From: Acidobacteriota bacterium
Lineage (GTDB): Bacteria; Acidobacteriota; Blastocatellia; Pyrinomonadales; Pyrinomonadaceae
Assembly (NCBI GenBank): GCA_016700175.1
Contig: CP065003.1
Coordinates: 754,001-818,000 of the forward strand
DNA length: 64,000 nucleotides
Direction: 5' to 3'
Position numbers and translations under genes: made by a program. How positions within the stretch are numbered: position 1 is the stretch's first letter; every line of letters starts with the position of its first letter. Shown in pieces: positions 25,953 to 35,443 of this stretch. A model generated the notes under the pieces. It saw nothing but the letters and a program-made list of their open reading frames with translations, made no database searches and was not told the DNA's origin.

Positions 25953-28763
25953 ATGTCTACCATCAACAGAATTCACCTGCGGCTCCTGATTCTTGTTCTC
26001 TGCTTTTTCTCCGGTGTCCCCGGCCTGTTTGCGGCAGCCGGAAGTAATTCAAATGTCCCAAACACACGCTACGATTTCGACGGTGACGGAAGGGCCGAAA
26101 TAGCGGTCTGGCGTCCGGAGAACGGAGTCTGGTTCAGGCTGAACACCTCGGACGGGACGATCTCCGCAGTGCAGTTCGGCGTCGCCGGCGACATCCCGCA
26201 GGCAGCCGATTTTGATGGCGACGGTTTGACCGATCTCGGGGTCTTCAGGCCCTCGAACGGTGTCTGGTATTTGGAGCAGAGTCAGGCCGGATTTACCGCG
26301 TTCCAGTTCGGTGTGACTGAAGACGAGGCGGTGACAGGCGACTACGACGGTGACGGAAGATCCGACGCGGCGGTATTCAGGCCCTCAAACGGCGTCTGGT
26401 ACGTTCTGGGTTCTACAGAAGGATTCAGAGCCGTTCAGTTCGGCATTTCCACCGATGTGCCCGTGCCGGCGGACTATGACGGTGACGGAAGAACGGATCT
26501 TGCAGTATACAGAGACGGGCCCCAGGCGGTCTGGCATGTACTTCGAAGTTCGGACGGCTATCTCGCGGCTCAGTTCGGCAGCACAAGTGATGTACCCGTG
26601 CCGGGAGATTTCGACGGTGATCTAAAGGCGGATCTCGCGGTCTGGAGGCCTTCCGACCGGAACTGGTTCGTACTGCGCAGCACCGGAGGCACAAGTGTCT
26701 CTCAATTCGGCGTCACTTCTGACATCCCTGTACCCGCAGACTTCGACGGCGATCAGAGGGCCGATGTGGGCGTATTTCGTTCCGAGAACGGATACTGGCA
26801 CATCATACGCAGCCAGACCAACGGCTATTCACAAACGCAGTTCGGTATAAGCGTCGACATCCCTGTGACGGCCCAGGACGGCTGGTGCCGAAGGAGATGC
26901 CGCGCGAGATCCGGCGGGACGACCCCTACGCCCACCCCGACACCGAGTCCGACACCGAGTCCAACACCGACCCCGACGCCGAGTCCAACTCCGTCGGCGA
27001 CGCCAACCCCGACACCGAGTCCTACGCCATCAGGGAATATAGTTTATGCCGCTCCGAACGGCCAACCGAATGGAAACGGGAGTATCACGAGTCCATATGA
27101 CCTACAGACTGTGCTCAATGACCCCGCAAATGTTGGTCCAGGAACAACAGTCTACCTTCGCGGAGGGACTTATGCCGGAAGGTTCACAAGCAATCTGAGC
27201 GGAACACCATCTAATCCGATCACTGTGCGAAGTTACCCCGGGGAGTGGGCCCGGATAGATGGATACAAACTCACCACAATCACCGCCGGGCTACCCGGCG
27301 CATCTGGCAATTCCAACTTAAGTTTGGCCGATCCGACGACCGCGAGGGAAGGGAGTGTTATTCAAGTCGACAATGAAGACATGTACATAGTCAATGCTTC
27401 AGGTAGCCAGATTACGGCAGTACGTGGTTGGAATGGAACTCCAGTCGTCGCCCACAGCGTTGGCGCTCCCGTTTGGCATCGAGGAAGTACGATGACCATA
27501 AATGGCTCCGATACAGTTTATCGAGATTTTGAAGTTTTCGATTCCAATCCCAATCGATCTTTTTCGTCTACGGGGAATGCAAGCGACCGAAAGGGTGGAG
27601 AGGGCCTTTTCGTGTTCGGATCACGGACAAAGTTCATAAACCTAATTGTGCATGATGCTCAAGACGGATTGTTTCTTGCAGAGTCTGCGAGGGACGTTGA
27701 AGTTTACGGAGTCATCACGTTCAACAATGGTCACGTCGACCCTGTTCGGGGAAACGGGCACGGCCTGTATATCCAAAACAATTTGGGAGTGAAGCAGATC
27801 AGGAATGTGATCTCTTTTAACAACTTCGCCACTGGAATGAAAGCATTTGGCGAGAGCGGCTATGCAAACAACGTGTCGTTTGAGGGTGTTGTCAGCTTCA
27901 ACAACCAGTCACCTGCCGTTTTCCCGAATAACCCTGCCGGATTCGAAGCTGATGATCGCATAGCTAATCTTCTCGTCGGAACGGCCGTGAATCCTCCCCA
28001 GAACATCACGATAAAAGGGAGCTTCTTATATCATCCGGAAGGCGTAACCTCTGCTTCCGGCAATATGAGAGCAGGCTATATTTCCGAGAACGGTCAAAAT
28101 CTTACAATTACTGATAACTATATCATGGGCGGCGATGGAGCACTGAGCGTGACTGGATTTAATAACGCCGTTGTGACCGGAAACCAGCTTTTCGCTGCCC
28201 GGTACATGGTGTCGTTCCGTTCACCCTCGGGAGTGGGCAACTACGTCTGGAATAACAATCGGTACTATGACTTAGCTTCGCCGGGGGCCGGAAATGTTCC
28301 ATACAGCTACACTTACAATAATTCGACAAATAGATACGGTGGAGGGAATCTCACTTTCGATGATCCCGGGAATTCGGTAGGGAGAGGCTGGAAACAGTGG
28401 ACAGGTTTCGACACAAGCAGCACTTATTCCAGGAACAGGCCGAGCGGGCATCATGTCTTTGTCCGCCCAAATCAGTATCAATCCGGAAGAGCGACCATCG
28501 TTATCTATAACTGGGCATCGCAACCTAGCCTAAGTGTCGACTTGTCGTCAGCAGGTCTAACTCCCGGCCAAAGATTCGAGATTAGAAACGTACAGGACTA
28601 TTTTTCGTCGCCCGTGTTGTCGAATCAAACATACAATTCCGGAATGTCAGTTGATTTGCATCTGACGAATCTGAGTGTCGCCACACCTATTGGGTTGGGC
28701 TTTACGCCAGCAAGTACGTGCCCGAAATTCTGTGTCTTTGAAGTCCTGCCGCTGTCGAATTAG
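25953..28763 (+). CDS. Secreted FG-GAP/VCBS-repeat protein with PT linker and right-handed beta-helix
   Basis: 936 residues from ATG 25953, which directly begins a Sec signal (HLRLLILVLCFFSGVPGLFA). Six repeats of about 44 residues follow, each with a calcium-binding-like DFDGDGR / DYDGDGR and a VFRPSNGVWY-type strand pair (FG-GAP/VCBS propeller). Next is a Pro-Thr/Ser linker and then a pectate-lyase-like parallel beta-helix (VYAAPNGQPNGNGS, VYLRGGTYAGRF, GHGLYIQNNLG). The C-terminal about 120 residues form a separate beta-rich module. It is exported and may bind or cleave a polysaccharide, but no lyase active site can be assigned. The upstream open frame to 25800 lacks a signal peptide. Confidence 0.82.
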   Translation: MSTINRIHLRLLILVLCFFSGVPGLFAAAGSNSNVPNTRYDFDGDGRAEIAVWRPENGVWFRLNTSDGTISAVQFGVAGDIPQAADFDGDGLTDLGVFRPSNGVWYLEQSQAGFTAFQFGVTEDEAVTGDYDGDGRSDAAVFRPSNGVWYVLGSTEGFRAVQFGISTDVPVPADYDGDGRTDLAVYRDGPQAVWHVLRSSDGYLAAQFGSTSDVPVPGDFDGDLKADLAVWRPSDRNWFVLRSTGGTSVSQFGVTSDIPVPADFDGDQRADVGVFRSENGYWHIIRSQTNGYSQTQFGISVDIPVTAQDGWCRRRCRARSGGTTPTPTPTPSPTPSPTPTPTPSPTPSATPTPTPSPTPSGNIVYAAPNGQPNGNGSITSPYDLQTVLNDPANVGPGTTVYLRGGTYAGRFTSNLSGTPSNPITVRSYPGEWARIDGYKLTTITAGLPGASGNSNLSLADPTTAREGSVIQVDNEDMYIVNASGSQITAVRGWNGTPVVAHSVGAPVWHRGSTMTINGSDTVYRDFEVFDSNPNRSFSSTGNASDRKGGEGLFVFGSRTKFINLIVHDAQDGLFLAESARDVEVYGVITFNNGHVDPVRGNGHGLYIQNNLGVKQIRNVISFNNFATGMKAFGESGYANNVSFEGVVSFNNQSPAVFPNNPAGFEADDRIANLLVGTAVNPPQNITIKGSFLYHPEGVTSASGNMRAGYISENGQNLTITDNYIMGGDGALSVTGFNNAVVTGNQLFAARYMVSFRSPSGVGNYVWNNNRYYDLASPGAGNVPYSYTYNNSTNRYGGGNLTFDDPGNSVGRGWKQWTGFDTSSTYSRNRPSGHHVFVRPNQYQSGRATIVIYNWASQPSLSVDLSSAGLTPGQRFEIRNVQDYFSSPVLSNQTYNSGMSVDLHLTNLSVATPIGLGFTPASTCPKFCVFEVLPLSN
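26923..27034 (+). repeat. Low-complexity Pro-Thr/Ser-Pro coding repeat
   Basis: Degenerate hexamers of the type CCGACACCGAGT/CCGACCCCGACG encode PTPTPSPTPSPTPT-like linker sequence between the propeller and beta-helix domains of the secreted protein. Length is likely to vary between strains by slippage. Confidence 0.85.
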
Positions 28764-29180
28764 GTCTGACTGTCTTGTTGACCGATTTAACCCTATGCCA
28801 AGATGTCTGCACCAACTTAGGCGAGAAGGCGAGTTCTAGTGGCATCTGATTATCCGAAGATATTCAGATCAGAATTGAAGCTGATTGGCAGACCCACGTC
28901 CTCCCTCTTGGGTAATGCGCTTTTCTTTTGAACGCTTCAAACGAAATAAGCTAAAGTGTCGCGTGAAGTCGTGCGCGATTGCCGACTGAAAACCAATCTC
29001 AGCCTAGCCACTGGAGAATCAAGAAAACTCATCCACCAATATCGTATTTCAGCCCACCGGCTCCTTCGGAATGCGCTACTTCCACGACATCTCAGATCCA
29101 ACACATCTTCTCAAAAAGTAACGTTCAGTGTTTCGTTCGCGAACATACGAAAAGGGATTTTTTCAGCCAAGTCTGAACCT
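28764..29180. other. 417-bp intergenic region between convergent genes
   Basis: AT-richer than the flanks, with no ORF of convincing protein character. ACCCA/TGGGT (around 28891-28912), followed by a T-rich stretch (GCGCTTTTCTTTTG), could be a weak terminator for the beta-helix gene. Nothing else is recognised. Confidence 0.4.
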
Positions 29181-29963
29181 TCAATTTCGATCCAACGAAC
29201 TCGAGCGCGATTTGATTATTGATACGTCTTCTACCGACAACTGGCCTCCCATTGCGGTTTCCGCAAATTTACTGGGCTTAACTCCTTTGATACCTTCCCA
29301 TAAGATTCTAAGTAGAAACCTTGTACCATGACGAACAACTCTCGACTTCATTTCACCGCCGGCACGAGCGCGCTCATGGCTACTTACCTCCGCGACGCGA
29401 TAGCCTTTTCGCAGAGTGTTAGCGATGATTTCTATTTCGATCTCAAAGGCCTTTGAAGTATATTGAAAATCCGAAAAAACATCTCTGCGAAATACCTTGA
29501 ACCCGTTTAATGCGTCGGACAAATAGCGTCTTGTGCAAAGTCCTAGAGTTGCGCTGAGAAATACGTTACCCAAAGCACGAACGTGAGTGTATTCCTCACT
29601 TCCGCCAACTACCCGCGAACCAATCACCAGGCCGACGCCATCAGTCATTGCTTTCAGCATTGTCGGCATTTCCTCGGCACGGTGCGAATAGTCGGCATCG
29701 AGCATGACGATGATGTCGCCTTTCGCCGCTTCAAACCCCGCACGTAAAGCCATTCCTTTGCCAGGTCTTTGTTTGTTCTCGATGACTTTCGCGCCACATG
29801 AACGGGCGATGATTGCAGTCGAATCGGTCGAGTGATCGTCCACGCAAAGCAGCTCGAATTCATAATCCGGCATTTGCTTGATCGTTTTGTTTATATCATC
29901 AAGCACATTTCGCAAGGTGTCTTCTTCATTCTGCGCCGGAACTACAATGCTGATTTTTTTCAT
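29181..29963 (-). CDS. Glycosyltransferase family 2, polyprenyl-phosphate sugar synthase-like
   Basis: 260 residues: KKISIVVPAQNEEDTLRNVL, LLCVDDHSTDSTAII, RPGKGMALRAGFEAAKGDI and VMLDADYSH with the DxD. This matches dolichyl/undecaprenyl-phosphate mannose or glucose synthases, here without C-terminal TM helices. It probably produces a polyprenyl-phosphate-linked sugar, which would be the donor for the GT-C-like membrane protein encoded at 31825-33594 in the same block. A good ribosome-binding site (AAAGGACG) precedes the ATG. It is the last gene of a leftward, AT-richer group. Confidence 0.88.
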   Translation of the reverse strand: MKKISIVVPAQNEEDTLRNVLDDINKTIKQMPDYEFELLCVDDHSTDSTAIIARSCGAKVIENKQRPGKGMALRAGFEAAKGDIIVMLDADYSHRAEEMPTMLKAMTDGVGLVIGSRVVGGSEEYTHVRALGNVFLSATLGLCTRRYLSDALNGFKVFRRDVFSDFQYTSKAFEIEIEIIANTLRKGYRVAEVSSHERARAGGEMKSRVVRHGTRFLLRILWEGIKGVKPSKFAETAMGGQLSVEDVSIIKSRSSSLDRN

Positions 29964-29993
29964 TTCAATACGTCCTTTTCTATTTACAAAAAC

Positions 29994-30701
29994 TCAATTC
30001 TTAACTCCGACCAGCGTCTTAAAAGCCATCAAACTCCGCCAGCCGTAATCGATGTGGAGACAGTCAAAATTGTTCCGATTAAGAAGTTCGCGAGCTTGCT
30101 TCATCGAAGAGATCTGCGAGATTTCAGGCGGATGAAATCTGAAGTTCTTGACTTCGCGGCGGGCGTTGACGATCTTTTCGACGACCCGCAGCATCTTTTG
30201 AGGAACCGAGTCCTTGCCCGGGATAAGCAGAATCAAGCGGTGACCCGGCTTCAAAACGCGATAGAATTCGCCCATGATTCTATCAATCTGATTCTGAGTA
30301 AAATGCTCCATTACTCCGACATTCCAAATGCCGTCAACAGAATCATCCGCGTAAGGCAAGTTGAAAATGTCGCCGCAGACGCGATCATCCATGATTGGAT
30401 GGCAATGCTTTAAGACCGCATGAACGATGTCGGTCGCAACAAGTACTCTCCCGCCCGAATTCTTACTAATTCGGAACGAGGTTTCTGAGGTGCCGGAACC
30501 CGCCTCGACAAAAACACCCCGGTCGGGAAAATAGCGGTCAAAGAAATAGCACACTGTCCGCGCGAAAACAGCTTTCCGATAAAAGCTGAAGAATCGCTGG
30601 GCGGGGCTCTGTTGTTTGTCGGTCGACCAATGTTCAGACCAATCCTCTTGGCTCAACGCGCCATCGGATTTCGTGTTGATCTCGATTGTCGAACTGGACA
30701 T
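29994..30701 (-). CDS. Class I SAM-dependent methyltransferase
   Basis: 235 residues from ATG 30701, which has a strong AAGGAGA ribosome-binding site; a start nine codons earlier at 30728 would overlap the epimerase stop. Motif I is GVFVEAGSGTSETSF, motif II VLVATDIV, then NLPYADDSVDGIWNVGVMEHF (motif IV/post-IV) and FYRVLKPGHRLILLIPG, the standard Methyltransf_11 pattern. It probably acts on a sugar or lipid-linked intermediate, judging by its neighbours. Base composition is lower in GC than the flanking housekeeping genes. Confidence 0.85.
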   Translation of the reverse strand: MSSSTIEINTKSDGALSQEDWSEHWSTDKQQSPAQRFFSFYRKAVFARTVCYFFDRYFPDRGVFVEAGSGTSETSFRISKNSGGRVLVATDIVHAVLKHCHPIMDDRVCGDIFNLPYADDSVDGIWNVGVMEHFTQNQIDRIMGEFYRVLKPGHRLILLIPGKDSVPQKMLRVVEKIVNARREVKNFRFHPPEISQISSMKQARELLNRNNFDCLHIDYGWRSLMAFKTLVGVKN

Positions 30702-30724
30702 GCTGTCTCCTTCTTTGCGGTTGC

Positions 30725-31765
30725 TCACAAACTTACTTCCGACGGGAACAATGAGCGGTTGGAACTCAGCCAGTCGACCAAACTGGCAACGCCTTCAACC
30801 GCCGAAACTCTCGGTGTCCAGTCAAAATCGTTTGCTGCATCCTGCAAATCGCTAATGTAAACACGTTGATCGCCCGGTCGCCAGGCGTCGAATTCGAAAG
30901 TAAGCCTTCTGCCAAATTGTTCTTCAAGCAAAGAAACCAGTTCAAGAAGCGACAATGTATTATTCGGACCGCCGCCAACGTTGTATGCGCGTCCACGTGT
31001 CTTTTCGATATTCTCGATTGCGGCATCATATGCCTGGATCAAATCTTCGATGTAGAGAACGTCACGAACTTGTTTTCCGTCGCCGTAGATTGTAAATGGC
31101 AAACCTTGCATCGCACGAATGGCAAACCATGCAACCCAGCCTTGGTCTTCAATACCGAACTGATGCGGCCCGTAAATGCATGACTGACGGAAAACGATTG
31201 TCTTGAGTCCGTAAATCCGTGCGTAATCAAGCACATATTGATCGCCACATCCTTTGGAACATCCATATGGGGAATAGAATTCGAGCGGGCGGGAGACCGG
31301 AATTCCTGTTTTTGTGTCGGCGTAGGTATAACGATTCCCTCGCTCTTCGATCTCAAGATCGTCCATTTTACCGTAGACTTTGTTGGTTGAACCAAAGAGC
31401 AACGTCGGCTTGGAGGCGGAACGTCGAACAGCTTCAAGGACGTTAAATGTTCCGCGGGCGTTAATTTCGAAATCTACTCCTGGATCGACAACAGACGTTG
31501 TAACGGCGACCTGCGCGGCCAAGTGATAGACGACCTCTGAATCTTCGATCAACGCGTCAAATTCGCTGTCCAGGCAACGCACATCGCCCTTGACGATCCG
31601 CAGGTTTTCGCTGTGTTTTTCCTTAAGCCAAGAGGCATTAAGTTCAGATCCGGCTCGCGAGAAGTCATCGAAAATCGTGACAATTTTGCCGTGAGACAAG
31701 TAATGGTCGGCTAGATTCGTGCCGATGAATCCTGCCCCTCCTGTAATCAGATAGTTATTCTTCAT
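30725..31765 (-). CDS. NAD-dependent epimerase, CDP-paratose 2-epimerase (tyvelose epimerase)-like
   Basis: 346 residues. NYLITGGAGFIGTNLADHYL (GxxGxxG), IFDDFSRAG, then VVYHLAAQVAVTTSVVDP, GSTNKVYG, and YSPYGCSKGCGDQYVLDYAR with YxxxK. The SPYGCSKG.GDQYVLDYAR stretch and RQSCIYGPHQFGIEDQGWVAWF are characteristic of CDP-paratose/CDP-tyvelose 2-epimerases (RfbE type) among extended SDRs. It would therefore act on a CDP-3,6-dideoxy- or related sugar. The partner genes for a CDP-dideoxy pathway (ddhABCD) are not in the window, so the true substrate is open. GTG at 31768 directly precedes the chosen ATG. Confidence 0.8.
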   Translation of the reverse strand: MKNNYLITGGAGFIGTNLADHYLSHGKIVTIFDDFSRAGSELNASWLKEKHSENLRIVKGDVRCLDSEFDALIEDSEVVYHLAAQVAVTTSVVDPGVDFEINARGTFNVLEAVRRSASKPTLLFGSTNKVYGKMDDLEIEERGNRYTYADTKTGIPVSRPLEFYSPYGCSKGCGDQYVLDYARIYGLKTIVFRQSCIYGPHQFGIEDQGWVAWFAIRAMQGLPFTIYGDGKQVRDVLYIEDLIQAYDAAIENIEKTRGRAYNVGGGPNNTLSLLELVSLLEEQFGRRLTFEFDAWRPGDQRVYISDLQDAANDFDWTPRVSAVEGVASLVDWLSSNRSLFPSEVSL

Positions 31766-31824
31766 CACTTCTTTTCCAAATCTATGTAGTTTTGTCGAAC
31801 AGTTAGATAAAAAACTGATCTTCC

Positions 31825-33594
31825 CTACTTCGTTCGCGGAACTAGTATGCTGATTTCGCTGAAACCGTACGGCAATTCTTCAGGTTTCAGCCCACCGACT
31901 GCTTTTATTCTTCCCGTTTCTTTGTAGTTTTCCTGCAGAGCTTGTCGAATGCCGCTCGATTTGCTCCAAAGCTCGTGGTCATACCAGAAGTCGGTCGAAT
32001 GGAAATTCCGAATAAGAATTTTCTTGTATTGCCTTCGCTTCAGACGTTCCAAAATGCCTGAAAAATCGCCAGTTTGCGAGTAGCCGCGTTCGCCGATGCT
32101 TGGCGCGCGGTCCTTCATCACTATCCCGTCAGACACATAAACCCATGTACCGAGATCGAGAAGAATGCTGCCTTTAGGCTGACCGACAAATTCATTTTCG
32201 ATTTCTCCGATATATCTCTTTGCATCTGCATAATCGAACGGTTCGACAGGAACGCGAACGAGCGACAGGCCACTGAATAGCAAACAAACGACTGTCGTAG
32301 CGACCCAAATTAGTAGCCATCCTTTTGCGCCGGCAGCTCGTATAGTCACTTTAGGAAATCTGTTCCAGATTGTGAAGAGTCCCGCAAAGAACCAGGTTCC
32401 GGCGATCAGACAGCCAGGTCCGATGTGATTGAGCATCCAGGCGACGCCGCTCGTGTAGGTCTCCAAGGAAATCAACCCCAACCAAATCAGCCACAAGCCA
32501 AAAAACTTCTTGAGTTCACCGACCTGCATTAAAACAAGCCCACCGAGCAAACCCACCGCATAATACGGCCAAATGCTGAGGAGATGCCTAAAACTCCGCA
32601 AAGGTGAAACGCCATGTTCACCCAAAACCGTGAAAACCCAATAAACAAAATCGTCCTGCCAGAGCCAGTAACCGATAGCAGCCGAAAAGAGAACACCTCC
32701 GAAAGAGCATACGGCAAAGCCGATAATCCGTTTAACCGAACGATCTCGATCGAAGATGACGAGAAAGGCCAGATAAAATATTGCCCATATTATCAAGCTT
32801 TGTTTTACCCAAAAGCCGACAGCAGGCAATATTGCCATCAGCCACAAAATGCGTTTGTCGCGGGCATCGTCAAATATCAGCAACAGCCAAAAAGCCGCAA
32901 CGGTCAAGAGTTGAGCGAGAGCATCGTTATGGAGCAAGTGCGCAAACGGATTCGTCGCTGTATTCGTCGCTATTAAGAAAGATCCAATCAAGCAGACTAC
33001 GGTCCAAAGTGGCGAATGGAACGCATTTGAGTCTTCCGGTGAGACTCTCTTGACTAGCCGTTGCACACATAGCAATGCGAGGATTGCCGCCAGAATCGAG
33101 TAACCGACCTGAATCATCCGGTAAACGGGAATCGAGTCGGGCTGGCCTGCGATCTGAGCGAGTACAGAAGTCAGCAGCTGAGTTCCCGGCGTATATGTGA
33201 ATGATTCATTGTTAACCTCAGCCGAAAAGATTGGATAATCATTTCGGTACTTCAATATATCGTTAACAAAATCACTCTCCGACCAAATGAGAATATCTGC
33301 CGAAAGACAAACGTAGTAACTAGCCGTGAACAGATAAATCGCAAACAGCAGTGTGCTCGCCGTAGCAAGTATGAGAAGCCCTAGATCGGAAAGCCTTGCG
33401 TCAAGACGATGTCGTGCGAAGTAGACTAGGATCGGCAAGGTGGCAAACGAAACCAACATGATGAGCGTAGACGTCACGGCTTTCTCCGCTTGTGAAGACA
33501 TTGTAGAGTTCACAAAGGTGATAGCGATAGCCACTAACGCTCCTGCAAACAACGCCAAAAAGCCCGCTAACAGATTCTTAGGTGAGATATGCAC
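31825..33594 (-). CDS. Polytopic membrane protein, probable GT-C-type glycosyltransferase
   Basis: 589 residues, about 11-12 TM helices with a soluble C-terminal tail. The first extracytoplasmic loop contains SADILIWSESDFVNDILKY and SFTYTPGTQLLTSVLA, resembling the loop of family 39/ArnT-like GT-C enzymes where the catalytic Asp sits, though no family signature is definite. GT-C enzymes use polyprenyl-phosphate sugars outside the membrane, consistent with the polyprenyl-P-sugar synthase two genes downstream. The start is GTG (33594); no in-frame ATG exists between the upstream stop and this codon. Confidence 0.65.
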   Translation of the reverse strand: MHISPKNLLAGFLALFAGALVAIAITFVNSTMSSQAEKAVTSTLIMLVSFATLPILVYFARHRLDARLSDLGLLILATASTLLFAIYLFTASYYVCLSADILIWSESDFVNDILKYRNDYPIFSAEVNNESFTYTPGTQLLTSVLAQIAGQPDSIPVYRMIQVGYSILAAILALLCVQRLVKRVSPEDSNAFHSPLWTVVCLIGSFLIATNTATNPFAHLLHNDALAQLLTVAAFWLLLIFDDARDKRILWLMAILPAVGFWVKQSLIIWAIFYLAFLVIFDRDRSVKRIIGFAVCSFGGVLFSAAIGYWLWQDDFVYWVFTVLGEHGVSPLRSFRHLLSIWPYYAVGLLGGLVLMQVGELKKFFGLWLIWLGLISLETYTSGVAWMLNHIGPGCLIAGTWFFAGLFTIWNRFPKVTIRAAGAKGWLLIWVATTVVCLLFSGLSLVRVPVEPFDYADAKRYIGEIENEFVGQPKGSILLDLGTWVYVSDGIVMKDRAPSIGERGYSQTGDFSGILERLKRRQYKKILIRNFHSTDFWYDHELWSKSSGIRQALQENYKETGRIKAVGGLKPEELPYGFSEISILVPRTK

Positions 33595-33780
33595 TAATAC
33601 GTCAAGAACTGCATCACTCTAACCTTCATTTCCAGGATTTGAGAAGCCATCTTCTCGTACCAGACCTATTCCAACACATAACTCTTTGCCCTGATCTCCG
33701 TTGATTACTAGCACGAGTAGCACTGCGATTCTTCCGCAAGAGCATTAAGTTCAGGAACAGGGCGCTACCTACGGAGTAGT

Positions 33781-34170
33781 TCAATTGATCCGCAATGATC
33801 GTATGCCGAGTCCAAGTTCAAACTTATTCTTGTACCGATGGATTTCACGCTGCCCAGATTCAGCTAGCAATCCTCCAATTCGTGGATCTCCGCCAAAATC
33901 AAGGTCAACTAATCTCTCGGGCTATTGAAACTCCAAAGTCTAGGGACCCGTGAACCGAACTATTCTCTGAACTAATCCATTTATCGTTGGAAAGATCCAA
34001 TGAACAGGAATTCCAGTAAAAAAGACCTTGGCGGCTACAACTTTGGTCAAGCTTTCGTGATTGGGCTCTGTAACCGTTTGTGAATCGAGACCAGTATTTC
34101 ACTCCTTCGCATTTCGTGAAAACTCGGGAGATTAACCACCCGGTATTGGCGAACTTTAGGTCCTGCACTC
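33781..34170 (-). pseudogene. Possible decayed GNAT/FemAB-like acyltransferase fragment
   Basis: On the minus strand, one frame from about 34168 to 33905 ends LDFGVSIAREIS. After a +1 shift the adjacent frame continues LVDLDFGGDPRI and EIHRYKNKFELGLG, ending at TGA 33783-33781. DFGG followed by IHRYKNKF resembles the C-terminal DFGG...G-I-x-R-F/Y-K-x-x-F block of FemAB-like GNAT proteins. Neither frame alone makes a protein of normal size. The rest of the 652-bp gap (33595-34246) shows nothing I can support. The assignment rests on a weak motif and may be chance. Confidence 0.3.
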
Positions 34171-34246
34171 ATACTTCTTAGCAATGACAAATGACAAACA
34201 ACCTCCGAAAATACGAATGTCGACAAACACCTCGAAGATCTGGGGA

Positions 34247-35389
34247 TCAGAAATCTCTCCTTGCATTCTGTTCATAAACTTCCAGGATTCCAGGCAAAAT
34301 GGATCGTGTAAAATACTCGTTTCCATTGAAATTCAGGTGGATTTCATCATAAAAGAGTTTTGCTATATTTGCTTCACTCATTTCTGCAAAAAGGATCCTG
34401 GGTGGAATTCCGACGATCGGTACATCCTTTGTGAAATATGTTTTCCAATCTTTCAGTTCCACAATTCTGACCTTGTGGCGTTCTGTGTACTGAGGAATGT
34501 TGAGGACGACAACTGGCACATTCTCACGTTTGAGCAACTCAATTAGACTATGCAAGTATATGCCTTGGTAAGGTGTGAGTTCGCTATTCGAAAAATCAAT
34601 GACCTGTTGGTCACGGTATGAATGGATCAGATCTCTCGTGTGAATTACTGGTGACGGAGGGTGATATTCCACGTACTTGAGAGGATCGCGTCCTCGGCCG
34701 ATCTTGGCTTTGTCGGCTCCAAGGTTTTCGGCGAAGGGTGATGGTTTTGTTAAATTCGGCCGCACCATCGTCAGTAGATCATGTGGAGACATCAGTAGAC
34801 TACATGCATACAAAGTAATTTTGGACTCAAGAGGAAGCTCAGCAAACAGTTCCTCATCGTCGCTATATCTAATAAATTTGCATGCCGCCGGACTAGGACC
34901 ATCGGTGTAAGGGATTCTAGGAATGGAGATCACTATTAGGCGAACGCGCTTTCGTTCAAGCAGGTCCCGAATTTGCATGTATCCCACATCAATGCTGTTG
35001 AAGTAGTGTCCGAAAGTCATTACCCGTGCAGGACGACCGATCATCTTTGTAAGCGCTTTCTGCACTTGTGGCGCATCAACGCTCCCGAATATCACTGAAC
35101 TTCCCACAAACAGAAGATCAATGTCCTCATCGTTTTCAAAGATCTCTTCACGAACGAAGGAAAACGCGCCGAGGTTCTCAGGCATTATTTCGTACGAATG
35201 ACGCCGTGAGACGAGACTTGATTCGGTAATCAAGACGGGCAAACCGACTACGAATACAACAAGTGCGAGAAAGCAAAGTGCCTGCAATCTTGAATCAAAT
35301 TGAGCGCACAGCATTTCGTCTTTGCGGTGTTCTTCTGTAAGCGGATTCTCAGACTTCAGGGCACCAGACGTGCCTTTTGATTTACACAT
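34247..35389 (-). CDS. Membrane-anchored SGNH-hydrolase-like protein
   Basis: 380 residues from ATG 35389; a TTG start at 35443 (398 residues) is possible and ATG 35314 would give 355. One N-terminal TM (LQALCFLALVVFVVGLPVLI) precedes an extracytoplasmic domain. IDLLFVGSSVIFGSVDAPQV has the block I Gly-Ser-Ser of the AlgJ/AlgX/DltD-like SGNH group, and FYDEIHLNFNGNEYFT carries the block V Asp-x-x-His pair. Such proteins often O-acetylate or deacetylate polysaccharide outside the membrane. No MBOAT partner is seen nearby. Low GC compared with the flanks. Confidence 0.6.
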   Translation of the reverse strand: MCKSKGTSGALKSENPLTEEHRKDEMLCAQFDSRLQALCFLALVVFVVGLPVLITESSLVSRRHSYEIMPENLGAFSFVREEIFENDEDIDLLFVGSSVIFGSVDAPQVQKALTKMIGRPARVMTFGHYFNSIDVGYMQIRDLLERKRVRLIVISIPRIPYTDGPSPAACKFIRYSDDEELFAELPLESKITLYACSLLMSPHDLLTMVRPNLTKPSPFAENLGADKAKIGRGRDPLKYVEYHPPSPVIHTRDLIHSYRDQQVIDFSNSELTPYQGIYLHSLIELLKRENVPVVVLNIPQYTERHKVRIVELKDWKTYFTKDVPIVGIPPRILFAEMSEANIAKLFYDEIHLNFNGNEYFTRSILPGILEVYEQNARRDF

Positions 35390-35443
35390 ACGAACGTGGT
35401 TTCTTGTTCTGATCCTTCGAATCAGTACGTTCGGGGAGAACAA

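Noticed and set aside
26923..27034. CRISPR-like array
   Set aside because: The short repeats are in-frame Pro-Thr/Ser codons of a linker with no spacers.
33905..34168. 87-codon minus-strand ORF as an intact gene
   Set aside because: No good start context, and the recognisable motif continues in another frame, so it is better seen as part of a decayed gene.
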